DNA from: Streptomyces spinosus
GTDB lineage: Bacteria; Actinomycetota; Actinomycetes; Streptomycetales; Streptomycetaceae
Length of the DNA stretch: 64,000 bases
NCBI RefSeq assembly: GCF_020400655.1
Contig: NZ_JAINRC010000001.1
Span: 744,001 to 808,000 of the forward strand
Direction: 5' to 3'
Below are positions 17,729-26,592 of the stretch, in pieces. A program made the position numbers and the translations under genes. The notes beneath the pieces are model-generated. The model was given only the letters and a program-made list of their open reading frames with translations. It was not told the origin of the DNA and made no database searches. Position 1 is the first letter of the stretch. Each line of letters opens with the position of its first letter.

Positions 17729-18982
17729 ATGGCCACTCAACTGATGGACCGCATACCTCGACTGCTGCAGCAGGTCACGTTCCGCAGGTTCTGGACCGCG
17801 CAGACCATCTCCTTCCTCGGCGACCAGGTCTCCACCGTGGCGCTGCCCCTCACGGCCGTGCTCGCGCTGGACGCCTCGGCCGCGGAGATGGGCGTCCTCG
17901 GCGCGCTGGCCTCGCTGCCCAACCTGCTCTTCGCGCTGCACGCCGGGGGCTTCGTCGACCGGTACGGCCGGCTGCGGCACATGATGATCCTCAGCGACAT
18001 CGGCCGCGCCGCCGTGCTGCTCACCGTGCCGGTCGCGTACGCGCTCGACGCGCTGACCCTCGCCCACTTGTGGGTGGTGGCCTTCGTGACGGGCGTCCTG
18101 GCCATGCTCTTCAACGTCGCCAGCAACAGCCTGTTCGCCGCGCTCGTGGACCGCGACGACTACGTCAACGGCATGTCGCTGACCCGCGGCAGCTTCTCCT
18201 TCTCCTGGGTGGCGGGCCCCGGCCTCGGCGGCATGCTGGTACAGGCGCTGTCGGCGCCCGTGGCGCTCCTCGCCGACGTGGTGTCGTTCCTCGGCTCGGC
18301 GCTCCTGCTGCGGTCCGTGTCCCTGGAGGAGCCGGTGCCCGAGAAGGAGAGGTCGTCCTCGCACATCCGGGACGGTCTGCGCTTCGTCTCGCGGACCCCG
18401 GCCCTGCGGGCCAAGTTCGTCGGCGGCGGGCTGCTCAACCTCTGCTACACGGTCTACTTCACGCTCTTCCTGCTCTTCATCGCGCGCGAACTCGGGCTGA
18501 CCCCCGGGATGATCGGTGTCGCGCTCGGACTCGGCGCCGTCGGCGCCCTGTTCGGCTCGTTCGTCACCGGCTGGGTCAGCCGGCGCGCCGGTATCGGGCC
18601 GACGTTCCTGATCGGCTCCGTCCTCTTCCCTGGCGCGCTGGCGCTCGTCCCGTTCGCGACGCCGGACAAGTGGGTGGCGTTCGGCCTGGTGGTGGCCGCC
18701 GAGTTCGTCTCCGGCATGGGCCTGATGCTCTGCGACATCGCGGGCTCCTCCATCCAGCAGGCACTCACCCCCGACCGCTACCGCTCCCGCGTGCAGGGCG
18801 CCTACCTCGGGCTCATCCACGGGGTGCGGACGGCCGGCGCGCTCGTCGCCGGCGCGCTGGGCACCCTGATCGGCCTGCGGCCCGCGCTCTGGCTGGCCGT
18901 CATCGGCGGCGTACTGAGCTGCCTGCCGCTGCTGTTCGCCCCCGTGGCCCGGATGCGCACGCTGCCGGAGCAGGCCGAGTGA
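17729..18982 (+). CDS. MFS exporter (EntS-like, MFS_3 type)
   Basis: The 417-residue protein has about twelve hydrophobic helices and the major-facilitator loop DRYGRLRH after helix 2. It begins MATQLMDRIPRLLQQVTF and resembles the proton-driven exporters of siderophores and peptides, where the substrate leaves the cytoplasm across the inner membrane. Being divergent from the P450 and followed 43 bp later by a thioesterase, it is the likely exporter of the peptide. The ribosome site before ATG 17729 is weak; the ATG five codons later is no better. No other transporter lies inside the visible cluster. Confidence 0.9.
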   Translation: MATQLMDRIPRLLQQVTFRRFWTAQTISFLGDQVSTVALPLTAVLALDASAAEMGVLGALASLPNLLFALHAGGFVDRYGRLRHMMILSDIGRAAVLLTVPVAYALDALTLAHLWVVAFVTGVLAMLFNVASNSLFAALVDRDDYVNGMSLTRGSFSFSWVAGPGLGGMLVQALSAPVALLADVVSFLGSALLLRSVSLEEPVPEKERSSSHIRDGLRFVSRTPALRAKFVGGGLLNLCYTVYFTLFLLFIARELGLTPGMIGVALGLGAVGALFGSFVTGWVSRRAGIGPTFLIGSVLFPGALALVPFATPDKWVAFGLVVAAEFVSGMGLMLCDIAGSSIQQALTPDRYRSRVQGAYLGLIHGVRTAGALVAGALGTLIGLRPALWLAVIGGVLSCLPLLFAPVARMRTLPEQAE

Positions 18983-19025
18983 GCCGCCGCCCGGCCACGA
19001 CAACCGAACGAGAAGGAGGACCCTC

Positions 19026-19940
19026 ATGTCATTCCTGGCCGACCAGCTGATCGGCGAGGCCCGGCGCCGTCAGGTGCGGCTCTGGGTGGACTCGGCGGGC
19101 CGGCTCCAGTTCGCGGGGGACGCCCCGGCCCTGGACGACCGGTTCGTCATGCTGCTGCGGACACAGGAGCGGCCCATCGCGGCGAAGATCGGCGCGGAGT
19201 CCGGGGACCGCTGGTTCAAGCGCCTCACCCGGGGCGACGGTGACGTCCTGCTCTATCTGATCCCCGCCGCGGGCGCCGGCCCCGGCACCTACCGGCCGTG
19301 GTCGGCGGCCGCCCCGGCCGGGCTGCGGATCGAGGCCGTCCTCACCCCCGGCCGCGAGGAGCGGTTCGGCGAGGCGCCGTTCACCGATGTCGCCGCGCTG
19401 GCCGACCGGATCGCCGAGAAGATCCTCGGCCACGCGGACCGGCCCTTCGGCGTCTTCGGGCACAGCACCGGCGCCCTCGTCGCCCGCGAGGTCACCCGCC
19501 GTCTCGGCGCCTCCACCACCTTGCAGCGGGCGCTGTTCGTGGCCGGGGCGCTGCCACCGCACCTGGTGGCGGAGCCGGGCCCGGACCCCACCGACGAGGA
19601 GCTGCTCGCGCACCTGAACGCGTGGCAGGGCACCCCCGCCGAACTGCTGGCCGACCCCGCCTTCCTGCGGACCTTCCTGCCGACGCTCCGCGCGGACATG
19701 CGGCTGTTCCACTCCTGCCGCCGGGAGGTGTCGCCGGCCGAGCGGGTGAGCGTGCCGATGGTGGCGCTCGGCGGGCTCCAGGACGAGACGGCGCCCGAGG
19801 GCCACTGCCAGGCGTGGCGGCCCTGGGCGGCCGGCCCGTTCTCCGTCCGCCGCGTGGAGGGCGGCCACTTCTTCCCCGTGACCGCCGCCGACGAGGTGCT
19901 CGCCACGGTCGCCGGGCAGCTGGGCGTCCCGACCGGCTGA
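19026..19940 (+). CDS. Stand-alone thioesterase with N-terminal TubC-type docking domain
   Basis: The 304-residue protein has two parts. Residues 1-60 (LIGEARRRQVRLWVDSAGRL, then a helix) match the TubC_N docking fold also found at the start of the 2179-residue synthetase. Residues about 75-304 are an alpha/beta-hydrolase thioesterase with nucleophile GHSTG near 145, the acid in GLQDETAP and the His in GGHFFPV. Free-standing thioesterases usually edit mischarged carriers; a docking domain would instead let this one bind a synthetase C-terminus and release product, which fits the absence of a TE domain in any visible synthetase. AAGGAGG seven bases before the ATG gives a strong start. Its last 164 bp (19797-19960) are the founder of the tandem array downstream. 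Confidence 0.92.
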   Translation: MSFLADQLIGEARRRQVRLWVDSAGRLQFAGDAPALDDRFVMLLRTQERPIAAKIGAESGDRWFKRLTRGDGDVLLYLIPAAGAGPGTYRPWSAAAPAGLRIEAVLTPGREERFGEAPFTDVAALADRIAEKILGHADRPFGVFGHSTGALVAREVTRRLGASTTLQRALFVAGALPPHLVAEPGPDPTDEELLAHLNAWQGTPAELLADPAFLRTFLPTLRADMRLFHSCRREVSPAERVSVPMVALGGLQDETAPEGHCQAWRPWAAGPFSVRRVEGGHFFPVTAADEVLATVAGQLGVPTG

Positions 19941-19960
19941 ACGATCGCCCCACACGCACC

Positions 19961-20618
19961 GAAGGCCACCACCAGGCGTGACCGCCCCGGGCGCGGGCGA
20001 CCCGATCTCCGTCCACCGCGTCACGGGCGGTCACTTCATCCCCGTAACCGCCGCCGCCCAGGTACTCGCCACAGCCGCCGGGACCCAGGGCCACCCACCC
20101 GGCTGAACAGTCGCCCGCACGCACCGAAGGCCACCACCAGGCGTGACCGCCCCGGACGCGGGCGACCCGACCTCCGTCCACCGCGTAACGGCGGTCACTT
20201 CATCCCCGTAACCGCCGCCGGCCAGGTACTCGCCACAGCCGCCGGGACCCAGGGCCACCCACCCGGCTGAACAGTCGCCCGCACGCACCGAACGCCACCA
20301 CCAGGCGTGACCGCCCCGGGCGCAGGCGACCCGATCTCCGTCCACCGCGTGGCAGGCGGCCACTTCATCCCCGTGACCACCGCCGACGAAGTGCTCGCCA
20401 CAGCCGCCGGGAACCGGGGCGTCCCACCCGGCTGAACAGTCGCCCGCACGCACCGACGGCCACCACCAGGCGTGACCGCCCCGGACGCGGGCGACCCGAC
20501 CTCCGTCCACCGCGTAACGGCGGTCACTTCATCCCCGTGACCACCGCCGCCCAGGTACTCGCCACAGCCGCCGGGACCCAGGGCCACCCGCCCGGCTGAA
20601 CAGTCGCCCCCACGCACC
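19961..20618 (+). repeat. Four tandem 164-165 bp decayed copies of the thioesterase 3' end
   Basis: Copies start at 19961, 20126, 20290 and 20455, each beginning GAAGGCCACCACCAGGCG or a one-base variant and ending CACGCACC. They correspond to 19797-19960, that is the last 48 codons of the thioesterase plus 20 bp after its stop. Each copy has TGG changed to TGA in the thioesterase frame and a 2-base insertion after it; beyond the shift the tail is still readable as GGHFIPVT..VLATAAG..PPG and a stop, catalytic His included. Copies 2 and 4 share a 1-base deletion and the same substitutions, and copies 1 and 3 share others, so the array is an A-B-A-B dimer of about 329 bp. No gene is claimed here. 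Confidence 0.93.
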
Positions 20619-20648
20619 GAGGGCCACGGCGTCGAAGCCGTGGCCCTC
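20619..20648. terminator. Hairpin terminator between thioesterase array and A-T-C synthetase
   Basis: GAGGGCCACGGC and GCCGTGGCCCTC form a perfect 12 bp stem around a 6-base loop. It lies between the convergent thioesterase unit and the synthetase gene ending at 20668, so it can serve both strands. Its left arm is nearly identical to the start of the 164 bp repeat unit. Confidence 0.85.
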
Positions 20649-20667
20649 TCTCGTGTGCCGCCGCGGC

Positions 20668-23600
20668 TCAGGCGGAGCCGGCCGCGCCCGCCTCCAGGAA
20701 GCCGGCCAGGTCCGCCGCGAGGGCGGCGGCCGTCTCCGCGTCGAAGACATCGGTCGCGTACTCCAGGAGCCCCTCCACCCCGGCCGGCTCGCCGTCCGCG
20801 GTGAACCGCTCCACGACCTTGAAGCACAGGTCGAACTTGGCCACGCCCAGCTCCACCGGCTCGTGCCGGACGGTCAGCCCGGTCATCCGGGGCGGCTCCG
20901 CCTCCTCGACCTGGAAGGCCAGCATCACCTGCGCCAGCGGGTGGCAGTCGAGCGAGCGGGCCGGGTTGACCAGCTCCACGACGTGCTCGAACGGCAGGTC
21001 CTGGTGGGCGAAGGCGGCCACGTCGGTCTCCCGCACCCGGTCGAGCAGCTCCCCGAAGTCCGGCTCTCCCGACGCGTCGACGCGCAGGACGAGCGTCCTG
21101 ACGAAGAAGCCCACCAGATCGTCCAGGGCCGGGTCGCCCCGGTCGGAGACGACCGCCGCCACCACGATGTCGTCGCCCGCGCCCCGCTCGGCGAGCAGCG
21201 CCGTCAGCGCGGCGTGGACCACGGTGAACGTGGTGGTGCGCCGGCTCTGTGCGAGGGCGCGGACGGCGCGGTGCAGGGCGGGCCCGACGGAGAACGGCAC
21301 GGCCGCGCCTTCGCCCGAGCGCACGGCGGGCCGCGGCCGGTCCAGCGGCAGCGGGATCGCGGCCGGCAGCCCGGCGAGCTTCTCCTCCCAGTAGCGGTAC
21401 TGCCGGCGCAGCGCCGCCGCCGGCCCGGTCCCGTCGGAGGCGAACAGATCGCGCTGCCAGACGGCGTAGTCGGCGTACTGCACGGGCAGCGGCGCCCAGT
21501 CGGGGGCACCACCGGCGGCGCGCGCGTCGTGGGCGGCGGCGAGGTCGCGCAGGAAGGTGGGGAGGGAGACGCCGTCGCAGGCGATGTGGTGCATGACGAC
21601 GAGCAGGACGTACGTCTCCTCCCGCACGTCCGCCAGGTGGAAGAGCGTCGCCCGTACCGGCAGGTCGCGCGCCAGGTCGAACGGCACACGGGCCGCGGCG
21701 AGCAGCGCCGCGTCGAGGCCGTCCGCCGCGACGGCGGTCTCGCCGAGCGCGGGCACGGCGGCCGGGCCGTCGAGGACACGCTGGACGATCTGGCCGTCCT
21801 CCATGGTCAGGACCGTGCGCAGGACGTGGTGGCGGTCGAGTACGTCGGCCAGGGCGCCGCGCAGCGCCGGTACGTCGACCCGCCCGGTCAGCCGCAGGGC
21901 GAGCGGCTCGTTGTACCGGGGGCTCGCGCCTTCCAGCTGGTCGAGGACCCACAGGCTCTGCTGCGCGAAGGAGGCGGGCGCGGGCGCGTCGCCGGTGCGC
22001 GGCACGACCGGCGGGCGGGCCGGCTCCACGCGGGTCAGGAGCGCGCCGAGCTCGGCGACCGAGGGGTTGCCGAGGACGTCGCCGAGCGACAGCTCGACCC
22101 GGAACTCCTTGCGGACGCGGACGGTGAGTTCGGCGGCGAGCAGGGAGTGCCCGCCGACGTCGTAGAAGCTGTCGTGGACGCCGACGGCCGGCAGCCCGAG
22201 CACCTCGGTGAAGATCCTCGCGAGCCGTTCCTGTTCCGGGGTGCGGGGCCGGTCCGCCTCGTCGGGACCGCCGAACACCGGCTCGGGCAGCGCCCGCCGG
22301 TCCACCTTGCCGTTGGAGTTGAGCGGGAACCCGGGCACCACGGTGAACGAGGCCGGGACCATCGCGGGCGGCAGCGTCCGGCGCAGCTCCGCGCGGGTCG
22401 CGGCGCCCAGGGCCCGCGCGTCGGCGCCGGGGGCGGGCACGAGATAGGCGTCGATGCGCCGGGCGCCGCCCTCCCCCGCCGTGACGAGGACGGCGTCGCG
22501 CACCCCGGGCGCGGCGCGCAGGGCGGCCTCGATCTCGCCGAGTTCGACGCGCATGCCGCGGATCTTGATCTGGTGGTCGGTGCGGCCGAGGTACTCGACG
22601 GCACCGTCCGGCCGGCGGCGCACCAGGTCCCCGGTGCGGTACATGCGCGCGCCGGGCGGGCCGTACGGGTCGGGCAGGAAGCGGTCGGCGGTCAGGCCGG
22701 GGCGGTCGAAGTAGCCGCGCGCCAGGCAGACCCCGGAGGCGTACAGCTCGCCCGCGACACCGGGCGGCACCAGGCGCAGCGCCTCGTCCATCACGTACAC
22801 GGAGGTGTTCCACACGGCCGTCCCGACGGGCGCCGACGCCGGCCAGGCGGCCACGTCCTCCGGCAGGACGTACGAGGTGACGGCGTGCGTCTCGGTGGGG
22901 CCGTAGTGGTTGTACAGGCGCCGCCCGGGCCGCAGCCGGAAGAACTCCCGTACGGCCTCGCTGAGGACGAGCGCCTCGCCCGCCTGTGCGACATGGGTGA
23001 GGGCGGGCAGGGTGCGGCCCTGTTCCAGCGCGGCCTGGCAGACCAGCTCGATCACGACATTGGGCGCGAACAGGTCCGTGACGCCGTGCTCCTCCAGCCA
23101 GGGCGCGAAGTCCTGCGGGCTGCGCCGGACGTCCTCGGGGACGATGGCGAGCGTCGCGCCGGACAGCAACGCCGAGAGCATCTCCTGGACGGAGATGTCG
23201 AAGCTGACGGAGGTGAACTGGACGGTGACGCGGCCCGGTTCGCTGGGGATCTCGTCCAGGTGCCAGGCCATGAGGTTGCGCACGGCCTCCTGTGTCATCA
23301 GGACCCCCTTGGGGCGGCCCGTAGAGCCGGAGGTGTAGAGCAGGTAGGCGGGGGTGGCGCCGCCGACGGGCGCGGTGAGCTCCGCCTCGGCCGGGTTGTC
23401 CGCGCTCTGCCCGGCGCAGGCGGAGAGCTCCGTGTCGAGCAGCAGCGGCGGGGCGGCCCCGGCGGGCAGCGGCCCGGCGTGCCCGGCGTCCGTGACCGTC
23501 ACCACCGGCGCGGCGTCCTCCAGCATCAGCGCCACGCGCTCGGGCGGGAGTTCGGGGTCGACGGGCAGATAGGTGGCACCGGTCTTGAGCACCGCGAGGA

Positions 23601-24564
23601 ACGCGGTCACCGACAGCTCCGAGCGGGGCAGGACCAGCGCGACGACGCGCTCGGGGCCGGCCCCGGCCGCCGTCAGCGTCCGGGCCAGCCGGTTGGCGCG
23701 CGCGTTGAGTTCCGCGTACGTCACGCGCCGGGGGCCGTCGACGACGGCGACGGCGTCGGCGCAGCGCGCCGCCCGCTCCTCGAACCACCCGGCGAGGGTG
23801 GCGTCGGGCACGGGGCCCGCGTACCCCTCGCCGATCAGGCCGGCGGCCTCGCCGGGCAGCAGGCAGTCGACGGTGTCGAGCCTGGCGCCGGGCGCGCGCA
23901 CGGCGCGGGTGAGGACGCGTACGAGCCGGTCGCACAGGGCCTGGGCGCCGGCGCGGTCGAGCACGGAGACCGGGTAGGTGAGCCGGACGTGCGGCCGGGC
24001 CCCCGCGGCGCCGTCCGTGGTGTGCAGGCAGAACCACAGCTCGCCCGCGTCGCGGCCCGGCACGGGGGCGGGCGGCGCGGCGTCCACGGCCGTGCCGACC
24101 TGGAAGAGCGGCAGGCCGGGCGTGCCGCGGGCGGTGTTGACGGTCCGTACGATCTCGGCGAAGGGGACGCCGTCCTGGGCGGCGGCGGCGCGTTCGCCGG
24201 CGCGGACGGCCGCCATCAGCGTGCGGAAGTCCGTCGCCGCCGACCCGGCCACCCGCAGCAGCCGGACGCCGGTGGGCGTGGCCGCTGCGGCCGTGGCCAG
24301 CGGCAGATCGGCACCGGCGCGCAGCAGGGTGAGCAGCGCGGCGACGCCGGCCGTGAAGACGGTGGCGAGGGTCGCGCCGCCGTCCGCCTCCCCGGCGAGG
24401 CGGGTCATGGCCCCGCCGAGTCCGGGGTCGAGCCGGCACTCGACGGTGGCCGTCCCGGGCGGGCCGGTCTCGTCGGGCCGGCGCAGGCCGGGCAGGTCGG
24501 TCTTCTCCGGCAGATCGGCCAGGGCCGCCTGCCAGGGCTGGTGGGTGCTCGGCGGGGTCGCCAT
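20668..24564 (-). CDS. Nonribosomal peptide synthetase, half-condensation fragment + A + T + C
   Basis: The 1298-residue protein starts with about 250 residues resembling only the C-terminal lobe of a condensation domain, followed by A (about 265-760: [36 protein letters not shown]), T (about 785-850: DSFYDVGGHSL) and a complete C domain (860-1290) with HHIACDG. It ends in C, so the next residue must come from a separate A-T protein. Hand-aligned pocket residues D-I-Q-F-A-A-H-A-V are proline-like and very close to A1 of the dimodular protein, again suggesting a cyclic imino acid. I start at ATG 24562-24564 (MATPPST), with GAGGGAAG about 7 bases upstream, rather than at the upstream in-frame codon. 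It ends the minus-strand block that also holds the piperazate genes. Confidence 0.94.
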   Translation of the reverse strand: MATPPSTHQPWQAALADLPEKTDLPGLRRPDETGPPGTATVECRLDPGLGGAMTRLAGEADGGATLATVFTAGVAALLTLLRAGADLPLATAAAATPTGVRLLRVAGSAATDFRTLMAAVRAGERAAAAQDGVPFAEIVRTVNTARGTPGLPLFQVGTAVDAAPPAPVPGRDAGELWFCLHTTDGAAGARPHVRLTYPVSVLDRAGAQALCDRLVRVLTRAVRAPGARLDTVDCLLPGEAAGLIGEGYAGPVPDATLAGWFEERAARCADAVAVVDGPRRVTYAELNARANRLARTLTAAGAGPERVVALVLPRSELSVTAFLAVLKTGATYLPVDPELPPERVALMLEDAAPVVTVTDAGHAGPLPAGAAPPLLLDTELSACAGQSADNPAEAELTAPVGGATPAYLLYTSGSTGRPKGVLMTQEAVRNLMAWHLDEIPSEPGRVTVQFTSVSFDISVQEMLSALLSGATLAIVPEDVRRSPQDFAPWLEEHGVTDLFAPNVVIELVCQAALEQGRTLPALTHVAQAGEALVLSEAVREFFRLRPGRRLYNHYGPTETHAVTSYVLPEDVAAWPASAPVGTAVWNTSVYVMDEALRLVPPGVAGELYASGVCLARGYFDRPGLTADRFLPDPYGPPGARMYRTGDLVRRRPDGAVEYLGRTDHQIKIRGMRVELGEIEAALRAAPGVRDAVLVTAGEGGARRIDAYLVPAPGADARALGAATRAELRRTLPPAMVPASFTVVPGFPLNSNGKVDRRALPEPVFGGPDEADRPRTPEQERLARIFTEVLGLPAVGVHDSFYDVGGHSLLAAELTVRVRKEFRVELSLGDVLGNPSVAELGALLTRVEPARPPVVPRTGDAPAPASFAQQSLWVLDQLEGASPRYNEPLALRLTGRVDVPALRGALADVLDRHHVLRTVLTMEDGQIVQRVLDGPAAVPALGETAVAADGLDAALLAAARVPFDLARDLPVRATLFHLADVREETYVLLVVMHHIACDGVSLPTFLRDLAAAHDARAAGGAPDWAPLPVQYADYAVWQRDLFASDGTGPAAALRRQYRYWEEKLAGLPAAIPLPLDRPRPAVRSGEGAAVPFSVGPALHRAVRALAQSRRTTTFTVVHAALTALLAERGAGDDIVVAAVVSDRGDPALDDLVGFFVRTLVLRVDASGEPDFGELLDRVRETDVAAFAHQDLPFEHVVELVNPARSLDCHPLAQVMLAFQVEEAEPPRMTGLTVRHEPVELGVAKFDLCFKVVERFTADGEPAGVEGLLEYATDVFDAETAAALAADLAGFLEAGAAGSA

Positions 24565-24652
24565 GCGTACTTCCCTCGTTCCGGGCCGCGGCACCGCGCC
24601 GCGGCCGTGGGTGGGCTGCGTGGGGTGGGTGCGGTCCGGCCCGGGGGCCGGC

Positions 24653-25753
24653 TCAGCTGACGAGGACGGCCTTCATCACGGCTCCGGCGGCGACGTCCGC
24701 CAGCGCCCTGCCGTGGTCCTCCAGGGGGTAGCTGGTCACCAGCCGCGCCAGGTCGAAGCGCCGTACCAGCGCGGGCAGCAACGCGACGTACTGCACGAGG
24801 TGGGCGCCGGTGAACGCCCAGGAGCCGACCACGTCCAGCTGGCGGTGGACGATCTGGTGCGGGTTGATCGTGGTGTCCCCGCTGTCGGTGTACTGGCCGA
24901 CCACCAGGTACGAGCCGCCGCGCCGGGCCAGGCGCAGGCCCTGGTCGATCGCGGCCGGTGCTCCGGTGGCCTCGATGACCAGGTCCGCGCCCCGGCCACC
25001 GGTCAGTTCCATGACCTCGGCGAGGGCGGCGGAGGGATCGGCGGCCTCCACGATGTTGACGTGGTGGTCGCCGACGCGCGCCTCGGCGGCGGTGGCGAGC
25101 CGCTTGCCGGGGCCGCCGACGAGGATCACCCGCGCGGCGCCGGAGAGCTGGGCGAGGGCGGCGGCGGCCAGGCCGACCGGGCCGCTGCCCTGGACGACGA
25201 CGGTCTCGCCGACGCGGACCGGGCGCCGCTCGTAGAGGGCGTGGACCATGGTGGGGCCCGCGCAGGCGAAGGACATCGCGGCCACCGGGTCGACGCCGTC
25301 CGGGACCTTCACCACGGTCGTGCCGGGGCGCAGGCAGATGTACTCGGCCCAGGAGCCCGACAGGCCCGGCTCCTGGTCCGTGGGCCGGTTCACGCCGTAG
25401 GTGCGGCGGTACTCGCACAGCGTGGGCTCGCGGTGGATGCGGCAGGGCACACAGCTGCCGCAGGCGATCGAGGACGCCCACATCACCGTGTCGCCGGGGC
25501 GCAGCGGCGTGCCGTGGACGTCGGTGCCGGCGCGGGCGCCCAGTTCGTGGACGGTGCCGAGGCCCTCGTGGCCGAGGACCAGCGGCGTGGGGACCTCGAG
25601 GTGGCCCTGCTGGAGGTGGAGGTCGGTGCCGCAGACCCCGCCGTACCGGCTGGCGACGATCATGCCGCCCTCCGGCGCCGGCGGGACCGGGAACTTCCTC
25701 AGTTCCAACGGGCGGCCGAACTCCGTCAGGACGACGGCGCGTCCGACGCTCAT
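24653..25753 (-). CDS. Zinc-dependent medium-chain alcohol dehydrogenase
   Basis: The 366-residue protein has a catalytic-zinc motif CGTDLHL near residue 41, GHEGLG near 62, the four-Cys structural-zinc lobe CGSCVPC...TLC near 98-112 and the Rossmann turn GSGPVG near 188. The family interconverts alcohols and aldehydes or ketones with NAD(P)H. Its ATG overlaps the stop of the phytanoyl-type oxygenase (ATGA, 25750-25753), so it is co-translated with it and may oxidise the hydroxyl that oxygenase installs. The substrate cannot be read from sequence. Confidence 0.9.
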   Translation of the reverse strand: MSVGRAVVLTEFGRPLELRKFPVPPAPEGGMIVASRYGGVCGTDLHLQQGHLEVPTPLVLGHEGLGTVHELGARAGTDVHGTPLRPGDTVMWASSIACGSCVPCRIHREPTLCEYRRTYGVNRPTDQEPGLSGSWAEYICLRPGTTVVKVPDGVDPVAAMSFACAGPTMVHALYERRPVRVGETVVVQGSGPVGLAAAALAQLSGAARVILVGGPGKRLATAAEARVGDHHVNIVEAADPSAALAEVMELTGGRGADLVIEATGAPAAIDQGLRLARRGGSYLVVGQYTDSGDTTINPHQIVHRQLDVVGSWAFTGAHLVQYVALLPALVRRFDLARLVTSYPLEDHGRALADVAAGAVMKAVLVS

Positions 25754-26562
25754 ACCATCACCTCCAGGGCCGGGACGATCTCCTGGTCGGTGAGCTCCAG
25801 CGGCGCGGTGTCGCGGCCGACGACGTACTCGGGGCGGCGGGCGCCCACCGGCTGCGGCACGTTGGTGACGTCGTTGTACGTCACGATCAGCAGCCGGCGC
25901 CGGAAGGGCGCCATGTTGGGCGCGGAGCCGTGCACGATCTCGGGGTCGAACAGGACGACGGTGCCGGCGGCGCCCTTGGCGCTGACCAGGCCGTGGCGCT
26001 CCACGAGCCCGGTCATGTCCGCCGCGGTGAGGGCGATGTCCTCAGGGTCGACGTGCTGTTCGGAGGCGGCCGGGCCGGCCGCCCGGCCCTTCTTCACCAG
26101 GCCGTCGCGGTGCGAGCCCGGGCAGAAGATCACCGGCCCGTTGAACTCGTTGACCTCGTCGAGGAAGACGCCGACGTTGACGAGCCGGGGCAGGCGCAGT
26201 TCGTCGGCCATCTGCCAGGCGGCGAAGTCCTGGTGCCAGGACCACCCGGCGCCGGAGAAGGGTGCCTTCGCGTTGATCTTGAACTGATAGATGTACGCCT
26301 CGCCGCCGAGGAGCTGGCGCACCGGGCCGAGGACCCTCGGGGTGCGGATCAGGGCGGCGAACTCGGGCTGTCGGGTGTGGGAGGCGTAGACGGCGCGCAC
26401 CTCGCCGCCGTCCTGCTCGGCCACACGGTGGTCACCGGGTATGAGGGAGTCGCGCTGGAAGGCGTCCTGAAGGGCCTCGGCCTCCTCCGGGCCGAACAAC
26501 CGGTCGAGGATCAGGTAGCCCTGAGTCCGGAATTGCCGCACCTGCTCTTGGCTGAGTCGCAT
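25750..26562 (-). CDS. Phytanoyl-CoA-dioxygenase-type Fe(II)/2-oxoglutarate hydroxylase
   Basis: The 270-residue protein carries the iron ligands as WHQDFAAW near residue 107 (HxD) and HGSAPN near 215 (distal His), with RRRLL after it for 2-oxoglutarate. The stretch RLVNVGVFLDEVNEFNGPV is typical of the PhyH/ectoine-hydroxylase branch, members of which hydroxylate free or carrier-bound cyclic amino acids such as proline, pipecolate and ectoine. A piperazate or proline-type substrate is therefore plausible but inferred. HxD rather than HxA/G argues against a halogenase. It lies 30 bp after the other oxygenase and overlaps the dehydrogenase. Confidence 0.9.
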   Translation of the reverse strand: MRLSQEQVRQFRTQGYLILDRLFGPEEAEALQDAFQRDSLIPGDHRVAEQDGGEVRAVYASHTRQPEFAALIRTPRVLGPVRQLLGGEAYIYQFKINAKAPFSGAGWSWHQDFAAWQMADELRLPRLVNVGVFLDEVNEFNGPVIFCPGSHRDGLVKKGRAAGPAASEQHVDPEDIALTAADMTGLVERHGLVSAKGAAGTVVLFDPEIVHGSAPNMAPFRRRLLIVTYNDVTNVPQPVGARRPEYVVGRDTAPLELTDQEIVPALEVMV

Positions 26563-26592
26563 GTGATCACTCTGCTCATCGGTAGGGGTGTG

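Noticed and set aside
20031..20510. Minus-strand frame through the tandem copies giving a repeating 55-residue peptide
   Set aside because: It exists because 165 bp is 55 codons, so the antisense frame stays open. It has no good ribosome site, and the sequence is explained as decayed thioesterase tails.
19961..20618. CRISPR-like array
   Set aside because: Units are 164-165 bp, nearly identical throughout, with no short repeat and variable spacer structure and no cas genes.
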